Shown piece by piece: positions 11,024 to 23,890 of a stretch of DNA of 53,531 nt (positions within the stretch are counted from its first letter, which is position 1; each line of letters begins with the position of its first letter). The stretch is from Streptomyces antioxidans (GTDB lineage Bacteria; Actinomycetota; Actinomycetes; Streptomycetales; Streptomycetaceae): contig NZ_LAKD02000014.1 in assembly GCF_000968685.2 (NCBI RefSeq), forward strand, positions 1 through 53,531, written 5' to 3'. The notes beneath the pieces were generated by a model. That model was not told the DNA's origin and searched no databases. It saw only the letters and a program-made list of their open reading frames with translations. The translations under genes were made by a program, and so were the position numbers.

Positions 11024-11677
11024 GTGCGCGTGCTCGTGGTGGAGGACGACCAGGAAATGGCGCAGGCGGTGGCCGTCGGCTTACGGCGGGCCCAGCTGGC
11101 CGTCGACGTGGCGTTCGACGGGGAGAGCGGTCTTGAGCGGGCGCTGCTCAGTGACTACGACGTGATCGTGCTGGACCGGGATCTGCCCGGGATGCACGGC
11201 GATGAGATCTGCTCCGAGCTGATCGCGTCCGGCTGCCGCAGCAGGGTGTTGATGCTGACCGCGGCGGCCTCGGCGGAGGATCTGGTCGACGGGCTCAATC
11301 TGGGGGCCGATGACTATCTGGCGAAGCCGTTCGACTTCCCGGTGCTGATCGCCCGGATCGGGGCGCTGGCGCGGCGGGCGCATCCGGCCGTGCCGCCGGT
11401 GGTGCACCACGGCGATCTGGTGGTGGACACGGCGCGCCGCAAGGCCGCCCGGGCGGGCCGACCGCTGGAGCTGGCGCCCAAGGAGTTCGGCGTGCTGGAG
11501 CTGCTGCTGTCGGCGAAGGGGCGGGCGGTCTCCGCGGAGGAGCTGCTGGAGCGGGTGTGGGACGAGGCGGCCGATCCGTTCACCAGCGCCGTGAAGATCA
11601 CCATCAGCAGGCTGCGGGCCAAGCTGGGTGATCCTCCGGTGATCGAGACCGTCGCCAAGCGCGGCTACCGGATCTGA
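11024..11677 (+). CDS. OmpR/PhoB-family response regulator (TTA-containing)
   Basis: GTG 11024 follows a GGAGGGGGA site and gives 217 residues. The receiver domain has acidic residues D8 and D9, the phospho-acceptor Asp in VIVLDRDLPG and the Lys of YLAKPF. The C-terminal half is a winged helix ending in ETVAKRGYRI, typical of OmpR/VanR. Codon 20 is TTA (11081-11083), the rare Leu codon read by the bldA tRNA. The kinase gene follows after 8 bp, so the two form an operon. VanR-like regulators in related clusters control self-resistance or production; which applies here cannot be told from sequence. Confidence 0.95.
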   Translation: MRVLVVEDDQEMAQAVAVGLRRAQLAVDVAFDGESGLERALLSDYDVIVLDRDLPGMHGDEICSELIASGCRSRVLMLTAAASAEDLVDGLNLGADDYLAKPFDFPVLIARIGALARRAHPAVPPVVHHGDLVVDTARRKAARAGRPLELAPKEFGVLELLLSAKGRAVSAEELLERVWDEAADPFTSAVKITISRLRAKLGDPPVIETVAKRGYRI

Positions 11678-11685
11678 GGCCGCCG

Positions 11686-13107
11686 ATGCCTGTCGTGTCC
11701 CGGCTCATGTCCGCGCCGTCCCGGCTCATGTCTCCGCTCTCCCGGCTCACCGCCCGGCTCGTGCGTGCGCCACTGCCCCGGCGTACGGTCCGGCTGAAGC
11801 TGACGCTGCTGTACGGGGCGCTGTTCCTGCTCTCCGGGGCGGCGCTGCTGACGATCACGTATCTGCTGGTGCTGGGTTCGGGCGGCGGCTCGCTGTCCGG
11901 CGGGCAGCCCGCACCGGACGGCGGTGGGCCGCGGGCGGGCGAGACCGACGGCCACTCCGCGCCGGTGCCACCGCCACGGGGACACATCGGGGAGAACACC
12001 CGTGATGTCCTCCCGGCCGCGGCGCGGGAGATCATGGAGCTGCAGCGGGACGCCGTGCTGCACGACCTGCTGGTGCAGTCCGCGATCGCGCTCGGCCTGA
12101 TGTCGGTCATCTCGATCGCGCTGGGCTGGGTGGTATCCGGGCGGATACTGCGCCCGCTGCGTACGGTCATCGGCGCCGCCCGGGAGATCTCGGCGACCAG
12201 CCTGCACCAACGGCTCGCCCTCGAGGGCCCGAGCGATGAACTCAAGGAGCTGGGCGATACGTTCGACGGTCTGCTCGGCCGGCTGGAGACGTCGTTCGAG
12301 GCACAGCGGCGGTTCGTCGCCAACGCCTCCCACGAGCTGCGCACCCCCCTCGCCCGGCAGCGGACGCTGGGGCAGCTGGCCCTGTCGGATCCCGACGCGG
12401 ACGTGACATCGCTGCGCGCGGCGCATGAGCGGATCCTGGCCGCGGGCGCCCAGCAGGAGCGCATGATCGAGGCGCTGCTGACCCTGGCCCGTAGCCATGC
12501 GGGGATCGAGGTGCGGCGGCCGTTCGACCTGGACCGGCTGGCGCGGGAGGTCGTGGCGGGCCGCCGGACGGATGCGGAGCAGCGGCGGGTCACGCTGCGC
12601 CGTGCGCTGGCGGCCACGGTCGCCGCGGGCCATCGCCCGCTGGCCGAACGGCTCGTCATCAACCTGGTGGACAACGCGTTGCGGCACAACGAGCCGTACG
12701 GCTGGGTGGAGGTGGCCACGGCGGACGCGCCGGACCGGGCCGTACTGACCGTGGCCAACTCCGGTCCGGTGGTGCCGCCGAGCGCGCTGGACCAGCTGTT
12801 CCAGCCGTTCCAGCGGCTCGGCGACCCGCGGACCAACAAGGACGGTCTGGGCCTCGGGCTGTCGATCGTGCAGGCCATCGCGGTGGCGCATGACGCCACG
12901 CTCGCCGTGGAGGCCCGCCCGGAGGGGGGCCTCGTCTTCACGATCGGCTTTCCGCACCCACCGGGACACCGACCGGGACCGCCACGGGACCACCGGAAGG
13001 AGCCGCCACGGGACCACCGGCCGGGATCGCCACCGGCCCACCGGAAGGAGCCGCCACCCGCCCACGGCCCGGTGCCGCCACCGCAGCGGCGGGGGGAGCA
13101 CCGGTGA
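11686..13107 (+). CDS. Sensor histidine kinase
   Basis: This 473-residue membrane kinase has TM1 around residues 40-65, an extracytoplasmic Gly/Pro-rich loop of about 65 residues, and TM2 around 130-155 leading into HAMP. The phospho-acceptor His lies in ASHELRTPLARQ. The N box is NLVDNALRHN and the G2 box KDGLGLGLSIVQ. The usual DxG of the G1 box appears as NSGPVVPP, as in many actinobacterial CutS/VanS-like kinases. It is the cognate partner of the preceding response regulator. The last ~50 residues are a Pro/His/Arg-rich repeat tail, encoded on DNA that also encodes the tail of the convergent hydrolase gene (170-bp antisense overlap). Confidence 0.94.
   Translation: MPVVSRLMSAPSRLMSPLSRLTARLVRAPLPRRTVRLKLTLLYGALFLLSGAALLTITYLLVLGSGGGSLSGGQPAPDGGGPRAGETDGHSAPVPPPRGHIGENTRDVLPAAAREIMELQRDAVLHDLLVQSAIALGLMSVISIALGWVVSGRILRPLRTVIGAAREISATSLHQRLALEGPSDELKELGDTFDGLLGRLETSFEAQRRFVANASHELRTPLARQRTLGQLALSDPDADVTSLRAAHERILAAGAQQERMIEALLTLARSHAGIEVRRPFDLDRLAREVVAGRRTDAEQRRVTLRRALAATVAAGHRPLAERLVINLVDNALRHNEPYGWVEVATADAPDRAVLTVANSGPVVPPSALDQLFQPFQRLGDPRTNKDGLGLGLSIVQAIAVAHDATLAVEARPEGGLVFTIGFPHPPGHRPGPPRDHRKEPPRDHRPGSPPAHRKEPPPAHGPVPPPQRRGEHR
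12938..13107. repeat. Imperfect repeats encoding protein tails on both strands
   Basis: The 170 bp where the kinase and hydrolase genes converge and overlap consist of imperfect GGGACCACCGGAAGGAGCC-like units. On the plus strand they read as a Pro/His/Arg-rich tail, on the minus strand as a Gly/Pro/Val/Ala-rich tail. Confidence 0.85.
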
Positions 13108-13897
13108 AGAAGCCGACGAGCGCGGCGTTCACCGCCGTTGGCTTCTCCAGATAGCCGTAGTGTCCGCAGCCGGGGATCTCGGTGTAGCGGGCGCCCGGGA
13201 TGGCGTCGGCGACCTCCCGGGTCAGCTGCGGCCGTACGATCAGGTCGTGCTCGAAGCCCAGGACCAGGCACGGGCAGCGGATGGCCGCGTACGCGCGCAG
13301 CCGGTTGGGGATCAGCTGCAGGCCGAGCTGGCCACGGACCGAGGCCAGGTCGACGGCGGAGATCTCGAAGATGTCCAGCCAGTCGCGCAGCCGCTGGTCA
13401 TCGGCCAGGGTGTGCGGGGACAGGCTCTGCAGCGCGTTGACATAGGCGGCGTAGCGGGGCGGCAGCTTCACCCCGCTGTCGGCCAGGTCCATCTCCGCGA
13501 TCGCCTGGGCGGTGGCGAAGGTGTCGGCCCGGCCGCTGGTCGCCATCAGCACGGCCGACCGGACGAGTTCGGGCCGGGCCAGGAGCAGTTCCTGGACGAT
13601 GATGCCGCCCAGGGAGAAGCCCACGATCCGGCACGGGCCCGCGCCGAGGTGTTCGATGAGGCCCGCGATGTCCGCCGCCATGTCGTCGAGGGTGAAGCCC
13701 TCGGCGCCGGGATCGCTCGGCGGGATCCCGCGGTTGTCCACGGTGATCACCTTGAAGCCGGACGCCCTGAGCGCGGGCACCTGGTGGGTGCGCCACATCC
13801 GGCCGGGGGCCCCGGTGCCGGTGACCATGACGATCGGGTCCCCCGTTCCGTGCTCCTCGTAGTGCAGCTGTATCCCGTTGATCCGGACGACGGGCAT
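12938..13897 (-). CDS. Alpha/beta hydrolase (cluster-associated, thioesterase-like)
   Basis: ATG 13897 begins 2 bp after the halogenase stop, so the two are translationally coupled. The product has 319 residues. The nucleophile elbow is GFSLGG, the catalytic acid is probably in GFEHDLIVRP, and the His lies in GCGHYGYLEKP. The fold resembles small-molecule esterases and stand-alone hydrolases. In balhimycin-type clusters a related protein, Bhp, releases an aminoacyl precursor from a carrier protein, which is one possible role; editing or release of the peptide is another. The fold ends near residue 268. The remaining ~50 residues are a Gly/Pro/Ala/Val repeat tail antisense to the kinase gene end. 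Confidence 0.9.
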   Translation of the reverse strand: MPVVRINGIQLHYEEHGTGDPIVMVTGTGAPGRMWRTHQVPALRASGFKVITVDNRGIPPSDPGAEGFTLDDMAADIAGLIEHLGAGPCRIVGFSLGGIIVQELLLARPELVRSAVLMATSGRADTFATAQAIAEMDLADSGVKLPPRYAAYVNALQSLSPHTLADDQRLRDWLDIFEISAVDLASVRGQLGLQLIPNRLRAYAAIRCPCLVLGFEHDLIVRPQLTREVADAIPGARYTEIPGCGHYGYLEKPTAVNAALVGFFTGAPPAAAVAAPGRGRVAAPSGGPVAIPAGGPVAAPSGGPVAVPVGVPVGAESRS

Positions 13898-13899
13898 CG

Positions 13900-15393
13900 T
13901 CAGGCCGGTCCCGGCTGCCAGAGCATGCCGTCGTCGGAGGTGATGAGCCCGCCGGGGAACATCGGCACATCGGGGCCGAGGTCCTCGCCGAGGAAGGCCC
14001 GGCTCTGCACCTGCGCACCCTCCTGCATCGCCTGGCGCACCGCGGAGGAGCGGAACAGCGGCGTCATGTTCCCCTCGGCGTCGGTGGACATCTCGTCGAT
14101 GGCGGAGACGAACTCGGCCGACTTGGACTTCATGCGCAGCGCGGCCGACTCGGCCCCGTCGAGGTCGAACTCCGAGGACGACACGCCCGCCACCAGCTCG
14201 ACGAACGACTCCAGCTCGGTGTGCTGGTTGTGGGTGACCTTCTTGGCCGACCAGAAGTAGGAGTCCTCGTCCACGTGCATGTCGTAGAAGGACATCAGGA
14301 ACTCGTAGAAGACGCCGTACTCCCGGCGGTAGCGGGCCTCGAACTCGGTGAACGCCGCCTCCTCGGAGACGATCCCGGCCAGGCTGCTGCTGATCGAGCG
14401 GGCCGCCAGCAGCGCGCTGTAGGTGGCCAGGTGGACGCCGGAGGAGAAGACCGGGTCCACGAAGCAGGCGGCGTCGCCGATGAGCACGAGTCCGGGCCGC
14501 CAGAACGTGGTCTGGTGGTACGAGTAGTCCTTGCGCACCCGCAGCTGGCCGTACTGGCCCTCCGTCACCCGGGTGGCGTCCGACAGATGCTCCTTGATCA
14601 GCGGGCATTCGTCGATGAGCGCCATCAGCGCCCGCTCCGGATCGCCCTGGATCCTGTCGGCGTTCTCCCGGCGGACGACGGCGCCGACGCTGGTGAGGTC
14701 CGGGGTGAGCGGGATGTACCAGAACCAGCCGCTCTCGAACGCCACGGAGAGGATGTTGCCCGCGTTGGGGGCGGGCAGCCGCTTGCCGCCCTCGAAATAG
14801 CCGAACAGCGCGAGGCTGCGGAAGAACTGCGAGTACTCCCGGGTGCCGCCCACCCGCTTGTGCAGCCGGCTGCCGTTGCCGGACGCGTCCACGACGTACG
14901 TGGCCCGCACCTCGTGTTCGGTGCCGGCCGCGTCGGTGTACCGCACACCGGTGACCCGCTCACCGTCCTCGAGCACATCGGAGACCGACGCCAGGAAGCG
15001 GACCTCGGCGCCCTTCTCCACCGCGTGTTCCAGCAGGATGGTGTCGAACTTCGAGCGCTCGACCTGGTACGCGTGCGAGGTGGCCCCCGCGATCTTCGGG
15101 GACACCGAGAAGGAGAACGTCCACGGCTCGGGGTTGGCACCCCAGCGGAAGGTGCCGCCCTTCTTGGGGGTGAACCCGGCCGCGGCCAGCTTCTCCGCCA
15201 CTCCGGTCATCCGGCAGACGCCGTGGATCGTGGACGGCAGCAGGGACTCGCCGATCTGATACCGCGGAAACGTCTCCTTCTCCAGGATCAGGACCCGGTG
15301 GCCCCGCATGGCGACGAGCGCGGCCAGTGTCGAACCACCGGGACCGCCCCCGACCACCACGACGTCGTACTGTTCACGATCCTCACTGCTCAT
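13900..15393 (-). CDS. FAD-dependent halogenase
   Basis: This 497-residue flavoprotein has an N-terminal dinucleotide motif GGGPGGS (about 15-21) and the halogenase hallmark tryptophan motif in WFWYIP (about 225). The second FAD motif is GDAACFVDPVFSSG. Overall it resembles the BhaA/ComH class that chlorinates phenolic residues (Tyr or Hpg) while they are bound to an NRPS carrier domain, rather than free-tryptophan halogenases. Chloride and a separate flavin reductase would be needed; no reductase is visible nearby. It follows dpgC by 63 bp in the precursor operon. A chlorinated aromatic peptide is therefore the expected product. Confidence 0.95.
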   Translation of the reverse strand: MSSEDREQYDVVVVGGGPGGSTLAALVAMRGHRVLILEKETFPRYQIGESLLPSTIHGVCRMTGVAEKLAAAGFTPKKGGTFRWGANPEPWTFSFSVSPKIAGATSHAYQVERSKFDTILLEHAVEKGAEVRFLASVSDVLEDGERVTGVRYTDAAGTEHEVRATYVVDASGNGSRLHKRVGGTREYSQFFRSLALFGYFEGGKRLPAPNAGNILSVAFESGWFWYIPLTPDLTSVGAVVRRENADRIQGDPERALMALIDECPLIKEHLSDATRVTEGQYGQLRVRKDYSYHQTTFWRPGLVLIGDAACFVDPVFSSGVHLATYSALLAARSISSSLAGIVSEEAAFTEFEARYRREYGVFYEFLMSFYDMHVDEDSYFWSAKKVTHNQHTELESFVELVAGVSSSEFDLDGAESAALRMKSKSAEFVSAIDEMSTDAEGNMTPLFRSSAVRQAMQEGAQVQSRAFLGEDLGPDVPMFPGGLITSDDGMLWQPGPA

Positions 15394-15456
15394 CGCTTCC
15401 CCCTACCTGGCGTTGTCCATTGCTCTTCTCGGTTGTGCACCGGGGCGCGGCAGCGG

Positions 15457-17426
<1,970 letters not shown>

Positions 17427-17467
17427 GACACCCTCCGCGCTCATCACCGGGCCAGCGCCTTCCGCGC

Positions 17468-18559
17468 TCACCACTGGACCAGCGCCGTCTCGATGGTGGA
17501 GCCGGGCCCCATGGTCATCAGCACGCCGTACTCACCCGGTTCGGCGACTCCCTCGTCCAGGAGCCGTTCGTAGGAGAAGAGGAACGAGCCGCTGGACACG
17601 TTGCCGTAGTCGCGCAGCACGCCGACGGTGTGCCGGACGTCGTACCGGGTGAGCCCCAGGTTGACGACGACGGCGTCGATGACCTTCTTGCCGCCCGAGT
17701 GCACCAGCCAGTGCGAGATGTCCCGGCGGCGCAGCCCGGTGTCCGCCAGCAGCCGGTCCACGACCAGTTCGGCGTGGGCGCCGACCACATACGGGATCTG
17801 CGGGTCCAGGTAGAAGCTGAAGCGGCCCTGTTCGCGGTCCCAGTCGTAGCGCATGGCGTCGGAGGCGTCCGGGATGATGCAGCTGGCGAACTTGAGGATG
17901 CGCGGCCCCTCGGGATCGGCCACGCCGTCCGGCCCTGAGCGGAGCGCGATCGCGCTCGCGCCGTCCCCGAAGAGGCTGTTCACAACGGCGGTGCGCATCG
18001 TGGAGTCCATCGCGTACGCGGCGGAGCAGGCCTCGGCGCAGAGCACGACGGCGAGTTCGCCGGGGTGGGCGGCGGCCCAGCCCGTGACCACGCCCAGCGC
18101 GTTCAGCCCGGCGTTGCAGCCCATGCCCACGATGTCCGAGCGGCTGCAGTGCCGGTCGATGCCGAGCTCCTTGATGAGCAGGGCGCTCAGCCCCGGGGTG
18201 AGCAGTCCGGTGGAGGTCACACAGCACAGGTGGCGCAGCTCGGCCAGCTCGGCACCGGCCCGCTTGAGGCAGGCGCGCAGCGCCTCGGCGCCCATCTCGA
18301 TGGCCTTGGCCTTGTGCTTGTCGAGCAGATCGCCCTGCGGTTCGGGGACACGGCCGCCGTTGCCGTCCGGTGGCGGAAGCGTCAGATGGCGGCGGTCGAT
18401 GGCGCTGTTGAGGAACACCGAACGGATCTTGGGGTCGATGATCTCGAAGGCGTCGAGCACTTCTTGCTGGGTGTACGACGTGGAGGTCACCGCCGTCCCC
18501 ACGCCGAGGGCGCGGGGCCGCAACTCGGCTGCCAGGGTCATCGGAAGGTCCACCCCCAC
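17468..18559 (-). CDS. dpgA: DpgA, type III polyketide synthase
   Basis: This chalcone-synthase-like enzyme condenses four malonyl-CoA units toward 3,5-dihydroxyphenylacetyl-CoA. The catalytic triad is visible: Cys in IVGMGCNAGLNAL, His in WLVHSGGKK, Asn in RDYGNVSSGSF. The start is uncertain. GTG 18559 (giving VGVDLPMT..., 363 residues), GTG 18553 and ATG 18541 are all possible; the open frame runs further upstream but has no usable start short of one inside hpgT. The C terminus at the Met-Gly-Pro-Gly-Ser motif is normal for the family. It is first in dpgA-dpgB-dpgC. Confidence 0.95.
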   Translation of the reverse strand: MGVDLPMTLAAELRPRALGVGTAVTSTSYTQQEVLDAFEIIDPKIRSVFLNSAIDRRHLTLPPPDGNGGRVPEPQGDLLDKHKAKAIEMGAEALRACLKRAGAELAELRHLCCVTSTGLLTPGLSALLIKELGIDRHCSRSDIVGMGCNAGLNALGVVTGWAAAHPGELAVVLCAEACSAAYAMDSTMRTAVVNSLFGDGASAIALRSGPDGVADPEGPRILKFASCIIPDASDAMRYDWDREQGRFSFYLDPQIPYVVGAHAELVVDRLLADTGLRRRDISHWLVHSGGKKVIDAVVVNLGLTRYDVRHTVGVLRDYGNVSSGSFLFSYERLLDEGVAEPGEYGVLMTMGPGSTIETALVQW

Positions 18560-18629
18560 ATGCGGGGCTTGCTCCGGGGTCGGCGACTGCGACTCAGTCC
18601 GGACACGGGCCTCACCTTTCTCGCTCTTC

Positions 18630-20003
18630 TCACTGGGATCCGCTGGTGCCGTGCGGCGCGCTGGACGTGGTGTGCGGCGCGCAGTGCGCCTCGATGAAGC
18701 GCGCGAGCCTCGCCGTGCCCTCATCGATCTCGGCGTGGGTCAGATAGCTGATGGACAGCCGGATGCCGTGGTGGCCGCCGGTGCCGGGGTAGAAGTGCGT
18801 CATCGGCGTCCAGATCACGCCGAAGTCCTGTGCGGAGGTGGTCAGTACGGTGTTGTCCACCCGGAACGGGACCCGGAGGGTGAGGAAGAAGCCACCGCTG
18901 GGCTCGTTCCAGCGCACCCCGAGCGCTTCCCGGCGGGCGGCGGGCAGCCGGGCGTCCAGCCGCCGCAGCATCTCCCGCATCGCCTCGCCGTAGTACGCGG
19001 CCGCTTCGGCGTTCAGCTCCGACAGGCGGCCCCGGGCGCCGAGCAGCGCGCCCGCCACGGCGGCCTGGCTCAGCGATGGGGTGTTGACCGTCACCATGCT
19101 CTTGATCTTGGCGAGTTCGTCGGCCAGCAGCCGCTCACCGCCCGCGGTGTCCCGGACCCGCTGGTCGGCCACGGCGAACCCGACCCGGGCGCCGGGGAAG
19201 ACCGTCTTGGAGTATGAGCCCAGCTGCACCACGCGGCGGGCCCGGTCCCCGGACTTCAGCGTCGGCAGCGGGGTCCCGGGGCTCACCTGCCGGTAGGGGC
19301 TGTCCTCCAGCACCAGGAAGTCATGGCGCTCGGCGAGCTCCAGCAGCTCCTCCCGGGCCTTCGGACCCATGGTGTTCCCGGACGGGTTGGAGTGGTCGGG
19401 CACCACGTAGAACGCGCGGGGGCGGCGGCCGCGCGCCCGCTCCGCCAGCACCGCGGCCTCCAGGTCGGCGGCGTGGAACCCGTCCTCGCGCTCCTCCACC
19501 GGGCGCACCGGCACGTCCAGCAGCCGGGCCGCGCCGGTGATCCCCACATAGCAGGGGCTGGATACCAGCAGGACGTCGTCGGGGCCCGCGAAGAGCGCGC
19601 GCAGCACCAGCAGCATCGCCTCCTGGGCGCCCACGGTCACCACGATGGACTCGGGCGGCACCTCGGTGTCCTCGTCCACGCGCAGCGAGTCGGCGATGAT
19701 CTGCCGGATCTGCCCGGCGGTCGGCCCGTACTGGTAGAGCGCGGTACGGATGTCGGCCGGTGAACTCCCCCGCTCCGCCAGGTGGTCCAGATAGTGGCGG
19801 ATGTGGGTGAAGACCTGCTCGGTATCGAAGAAGCCGTCGTACGGACGGCCCGGGGCGAAGGAAATCGCGTCCGGATAGCGATGGGTCACCTCATTGAGGA
19901 AGTTCATCGTGTCCAGCACCGGCTCGGAAATGCTGCCGTGCAGCTCTGCCATTTCCAGATGGTCCCGTGGCCGGGTCTGCGCGGCGATGGTGGTTCCTGC
20001 CAT
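18630..20003 (-). CDS. hpgT: HpgT, phenylglycine aminotransferase
   Basis: This fold-type I PLP aminotransferase (457 residues from ATG 20003, preceded by GGGGGAA) carries the Schiff-base Lys in GSYSKTVFPGARVGF and the conserved VVPDHSNPSGNTMG. HpgT transfers an amino group, typically from Tyr, to 4-hydroxyphenylglyoxylate and 3,5-dihydroxyphenylglyoxylate, giving Hpg and Dpg. When Tyr is the donor, 4-hydroxyphenylpyruvate is regenerated for HmaS and the cycle closes. It sits between the prephenate dehydrogenase and dpgA, with a TCCAA-N17-TTGGA element about 80 bp upstream, so a promoter for hpgT-dpgABC-halogenase may begin there. Confidence 0.94.
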   Translation of the reverse strand: MAGTTIAAQTRPRDHLEMAELHGSISEPVLDTMNFLNEVTHRYPDAISFAPGRPYDGFFDTEQVFTHIRHYLDHLAERGSSPADIRTALYQYGPTAGQIRQIIADSLRVDEDTEVPPESIVVTVGAQEAMLLVLRALFAGPDDVLLVSSPCYVGITGAARLLDVPVRPVEEREDGFHAADLEAAVLAERARGRRPRAFYVVPDHSNPSGNTMGPKAREELLELAERHDFLVLEDSPYRQVSPGTPLPTLKSGDRARRVVQLGSYSKTVFPGARVGFAVADQRVRDTAGGERLLADELAKIKSMVTVNTPSLSQAAVAGALLGARGRLSELNAEAAAYYGEAMREMLRRLDARLPAARREALGVRWNEPSGGFFLTLRVPFRVDNTVLTTSAQDFGVIWTPMTHFYPGTGGHHGIRLSISYLTHAEIDEGTARLARFIEAHCAPHTTSSAPHGTSGSQ

Positions 20004-20069
20004 GAATTCCCCCGGGCGGTAAATGAATGAGGGCGGCTCGGATGCTTCAGCATCACACGCCCGTCGGTC

Positions 20070-20098
20070 TTTCGACAATGCCGTCCAATTGCTCGAAC
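20070..20098. promoter_or_regulatory. StrR-box-like element TTCGAC-N15-CTCGAA
   Basis: The 29-bp span matches the StrR-box layout (GTTCGACTG-N11-CAGTCGAAC) at six of nine positions in each arm, including TTCGAC on the left and TCGAAC on the right. It overlaps the TCCAA-N17-TTGGA site. It may be chance, but it lies exactly where the StrR-like regulator of this cluster would be expected to act. Confidence 0.4.
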
Positions 20099-20110
20099 TG
20101 CGCGCTTGGA
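20084..20110. promoter_or_regulatory. TCCAA-N17-TTGGA site (StrR/Dbv4-type operator)
   Basis: TCCAA 20084-20088 and TTGGA 20106-20110 are 17 bases apart. The arms extend to CCGTCCAA and TTGGACGG, a perfect 8-bp inverted repeat. It lies in the 135-bp gap between the prephenate dehydrogenase stop and hpgT. It is the second copy of the site at 10837-10863. Confidence 0.72.
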
Positions 20111-20138
20111 CGGGCTTGTCGGCGTCCCTCGTGGAGCG

Positions 20139-21341
20139 CTATCGGGCGGGCACCGATTCGGCCGCTGCCCGCTCCCAGCCGTCGGCGCCCAGCTTGGCCC
20201 CGATCCGCTCGGCGTCGGTGGCGGGAACGGGCACGCGCACTTGTAGACCGCTGTCCTCGGCGGCCTCTGCGGGCTCCACGGTCTCGGCCGTCCCTGCGGT
20301 CTGCGCGGTCTGTGCGGTCTGTGCGGGCTGTGCGGGCTGTGCGGGCTCCACCGTGACGTCGTCCGCGGCGATGCCGAGCGCCGCGACGGCTGCCAGCAGC
20401 CGGGCCAGCTCCCCCGGGCGGTCCGGGACCAGGATCCGTAGCGCCGCCTGGGGCGCGGGCGGGCCGACGCCAGGGCGGCGCGGCAGCCCCGCGAGCCCGG
20501 CGGCGCCCCGGGCCAGCAGGTCCTCCAGGGTCCGTACGCCCTGGTCATGGCCTGCCTCATGACTTGCGTCCTGGTCCTCGGCGAGCGCGGCGAGCGCCGC
20601 CGCCACCCGGGCCAGATCGGCCCGCAGCTCCGTCACCACCCCGGCCATGGCGGCCGCGTTGGACCGCAGGATGTCGCTCCACAGCCGGGGGTCCCCGGCG
20701 GCGATCCGGGTCACATCGCGCAGCCCCTGACCGGCGAGCAGCGGCACCCCGGCCGGGCCGTCGCGCAGCCGGGCGGCCATCACGCTGGCCAGCAGATGCG
20801 GAACGTGCGAGGTCAGCGCCACCACCTCGTCATGCTCCCGGCTGCGCATCACCACCGGGGCGGCGCCGCACAACTCCGCCAGCTCCAGGCCCCGGTCGAG
20901 GGCGGCGCGCGAGGTCAGCCGGTGCGGTGTCAGCGCCCAGGGACGGCCCCGGAACAGCCCGGCCCGCGCCGCCAGCGGCCCCGACCGCTCCCGACCGGCC
21001 AGCGGATGGCCGCCGATGTAGCGGGAGGGCTCGGGGGCGCGGGCGAGCACGGCCCGCTCCGGGCGCTCCTTCACGCTCGCCACATCGGTGTAGGCGCGGG
21101 CCAGACCGCGTTCCTGGGCCGCGATCAGCACCTCGGCGATCCGGCTCGGCGGCACCGCGAGCACGGCCAGGTCGACCGGCTCCGGCGGGTCCTCCGCCCG
21201 GCCCGCGCCCAGCGCGGCGGCGGTCCTGGCGGCGGCCCGGCTCCGGTCGGAGAGGTACACCGACACGCCCTCCTCGGCAGCGGTGAGCGCGACCGACGTA
21301 CCGATGAGGCCGGTGCCGATGACGGCCATCGTGCGTATCAC
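20139..21341 (-). CDS. Prephenate dehydrogenase with ACT-like C terminus
   Basis: This 400-residue NAD(P)-dependent enzyme oxidatively decarboxylates prephenate to 4-hydroxyphenylpyruvate, the substrate of HmaS. The Rossmann motif is GTGLIGTS (about 9-16) and the substrate-site motif is GGHPLAGRERSGP (about 110). Glycopeptide clusters carry such a dedicated copy to feed Tyr and Hpg supply. The C terminus is ACT-like (LRILVPDRPGELARLLA) but is interrupted by an Ala-Gln-Pro/Thr repeat. GTG 21341 gives the longest form; ATG 21329 is an alternative, and neither has a strong ribosome site. It is divergent from hmaS (178-bp gap). Confidence 0.93.
   Translation of the reverse strand: MIRTMAVIGTGLIGTSVALTAAEEGVSVYLSDRSRAAARTAAALGAGRAEDPPEPVDLAVLAVPPSRIAEVLIAAQERGLARAYTDVASVKERPERAVLARAPEPSRYIGGHPLAGRERSGPLAARAGLFRGRPWALTPHRLTSRAALDRGLELAELCGAAPVVMRSREHDEVVALTSHVPHLLASVMAARLRDGPAGVPLLAGQGLRDVTRIAAGDPRLWSDILRSNAAAMAGVVTELRADLARVAAALAALAEDQDASHEAGHDQGVRTLEDLLARGAAGLAGLPRRPGVGPPAPQAALRILVPDRPGELARLLAAVAALGIAADDVTVEPAQPAQPAQTAQTAQTAGTAETVEPAEAAEDSGLQVRVPVPATDAERIGAKLGADGWERAAAESVPAR
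20293..20346. repeat. Six 9-bp tandem repeats in the ACT-like domain
   Basis: Six consecutive 9-bp units of the tgtgcggtc/tgtgcgggc type encode Ala-Gln-Pro/Thr triplets in the middle of the ACT-like region of the prephenate dehydrogenase. Confidence 0.9.
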
Positions 21342-23787
<2,446 letters not shown>

Positions 23788-23788
<1 letters not shown>

Positions 23789-23848
23789 GCGGCGTCCGCA
23801 GGGGCGGCAGCGACACCATCGGCCGGCTACTCCCCCAACGACGCCGCT
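23788..23848. terminator. Possible shared terminator between hmo and the desaturase
   Basis: AGCGGCGTC and GACGCCGCT form 9-bp inverted arms across the convergent gene ends, but the loop is long (about 44 nt) and there is no T-run. This is weak support. Confidence 0.3.
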
Positions 23849-23890
23849 GAGCGGTCACCTACACCTCCAACGACGCCGCTGACCGGCCGA
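23827..23890. repeat. 32-bp tandem duplication over the desaturase stop codon
   Basis: Two adjacent 32-bp units (23827-23858 and 23859-23890) share a perfect 16-bp core (ccaacgacgccgctga at 23835 and 23867). Each carries a TAG on the minus strand. The proximal unit encodes the last residues of the desaturase; the distal one is an untranslated copy. Confidence 0.88.

Noticed and set aside
8159..11677. Very long plus-strand open frame ending in the response regulator
   Set aside because: Only the last 654 bp (from GTG 11024) show family sequence and a ribosome site; the rest is antisense to the exporter and mbtH and reflects high GC content.
18602..18604. Apparent early Val start of dpgA
   Set aside because: The in-frame codon is GTC, not GTG; the nearby GTG is out of frame. 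Starts at 18559, 18553 or 18541 remain possible.
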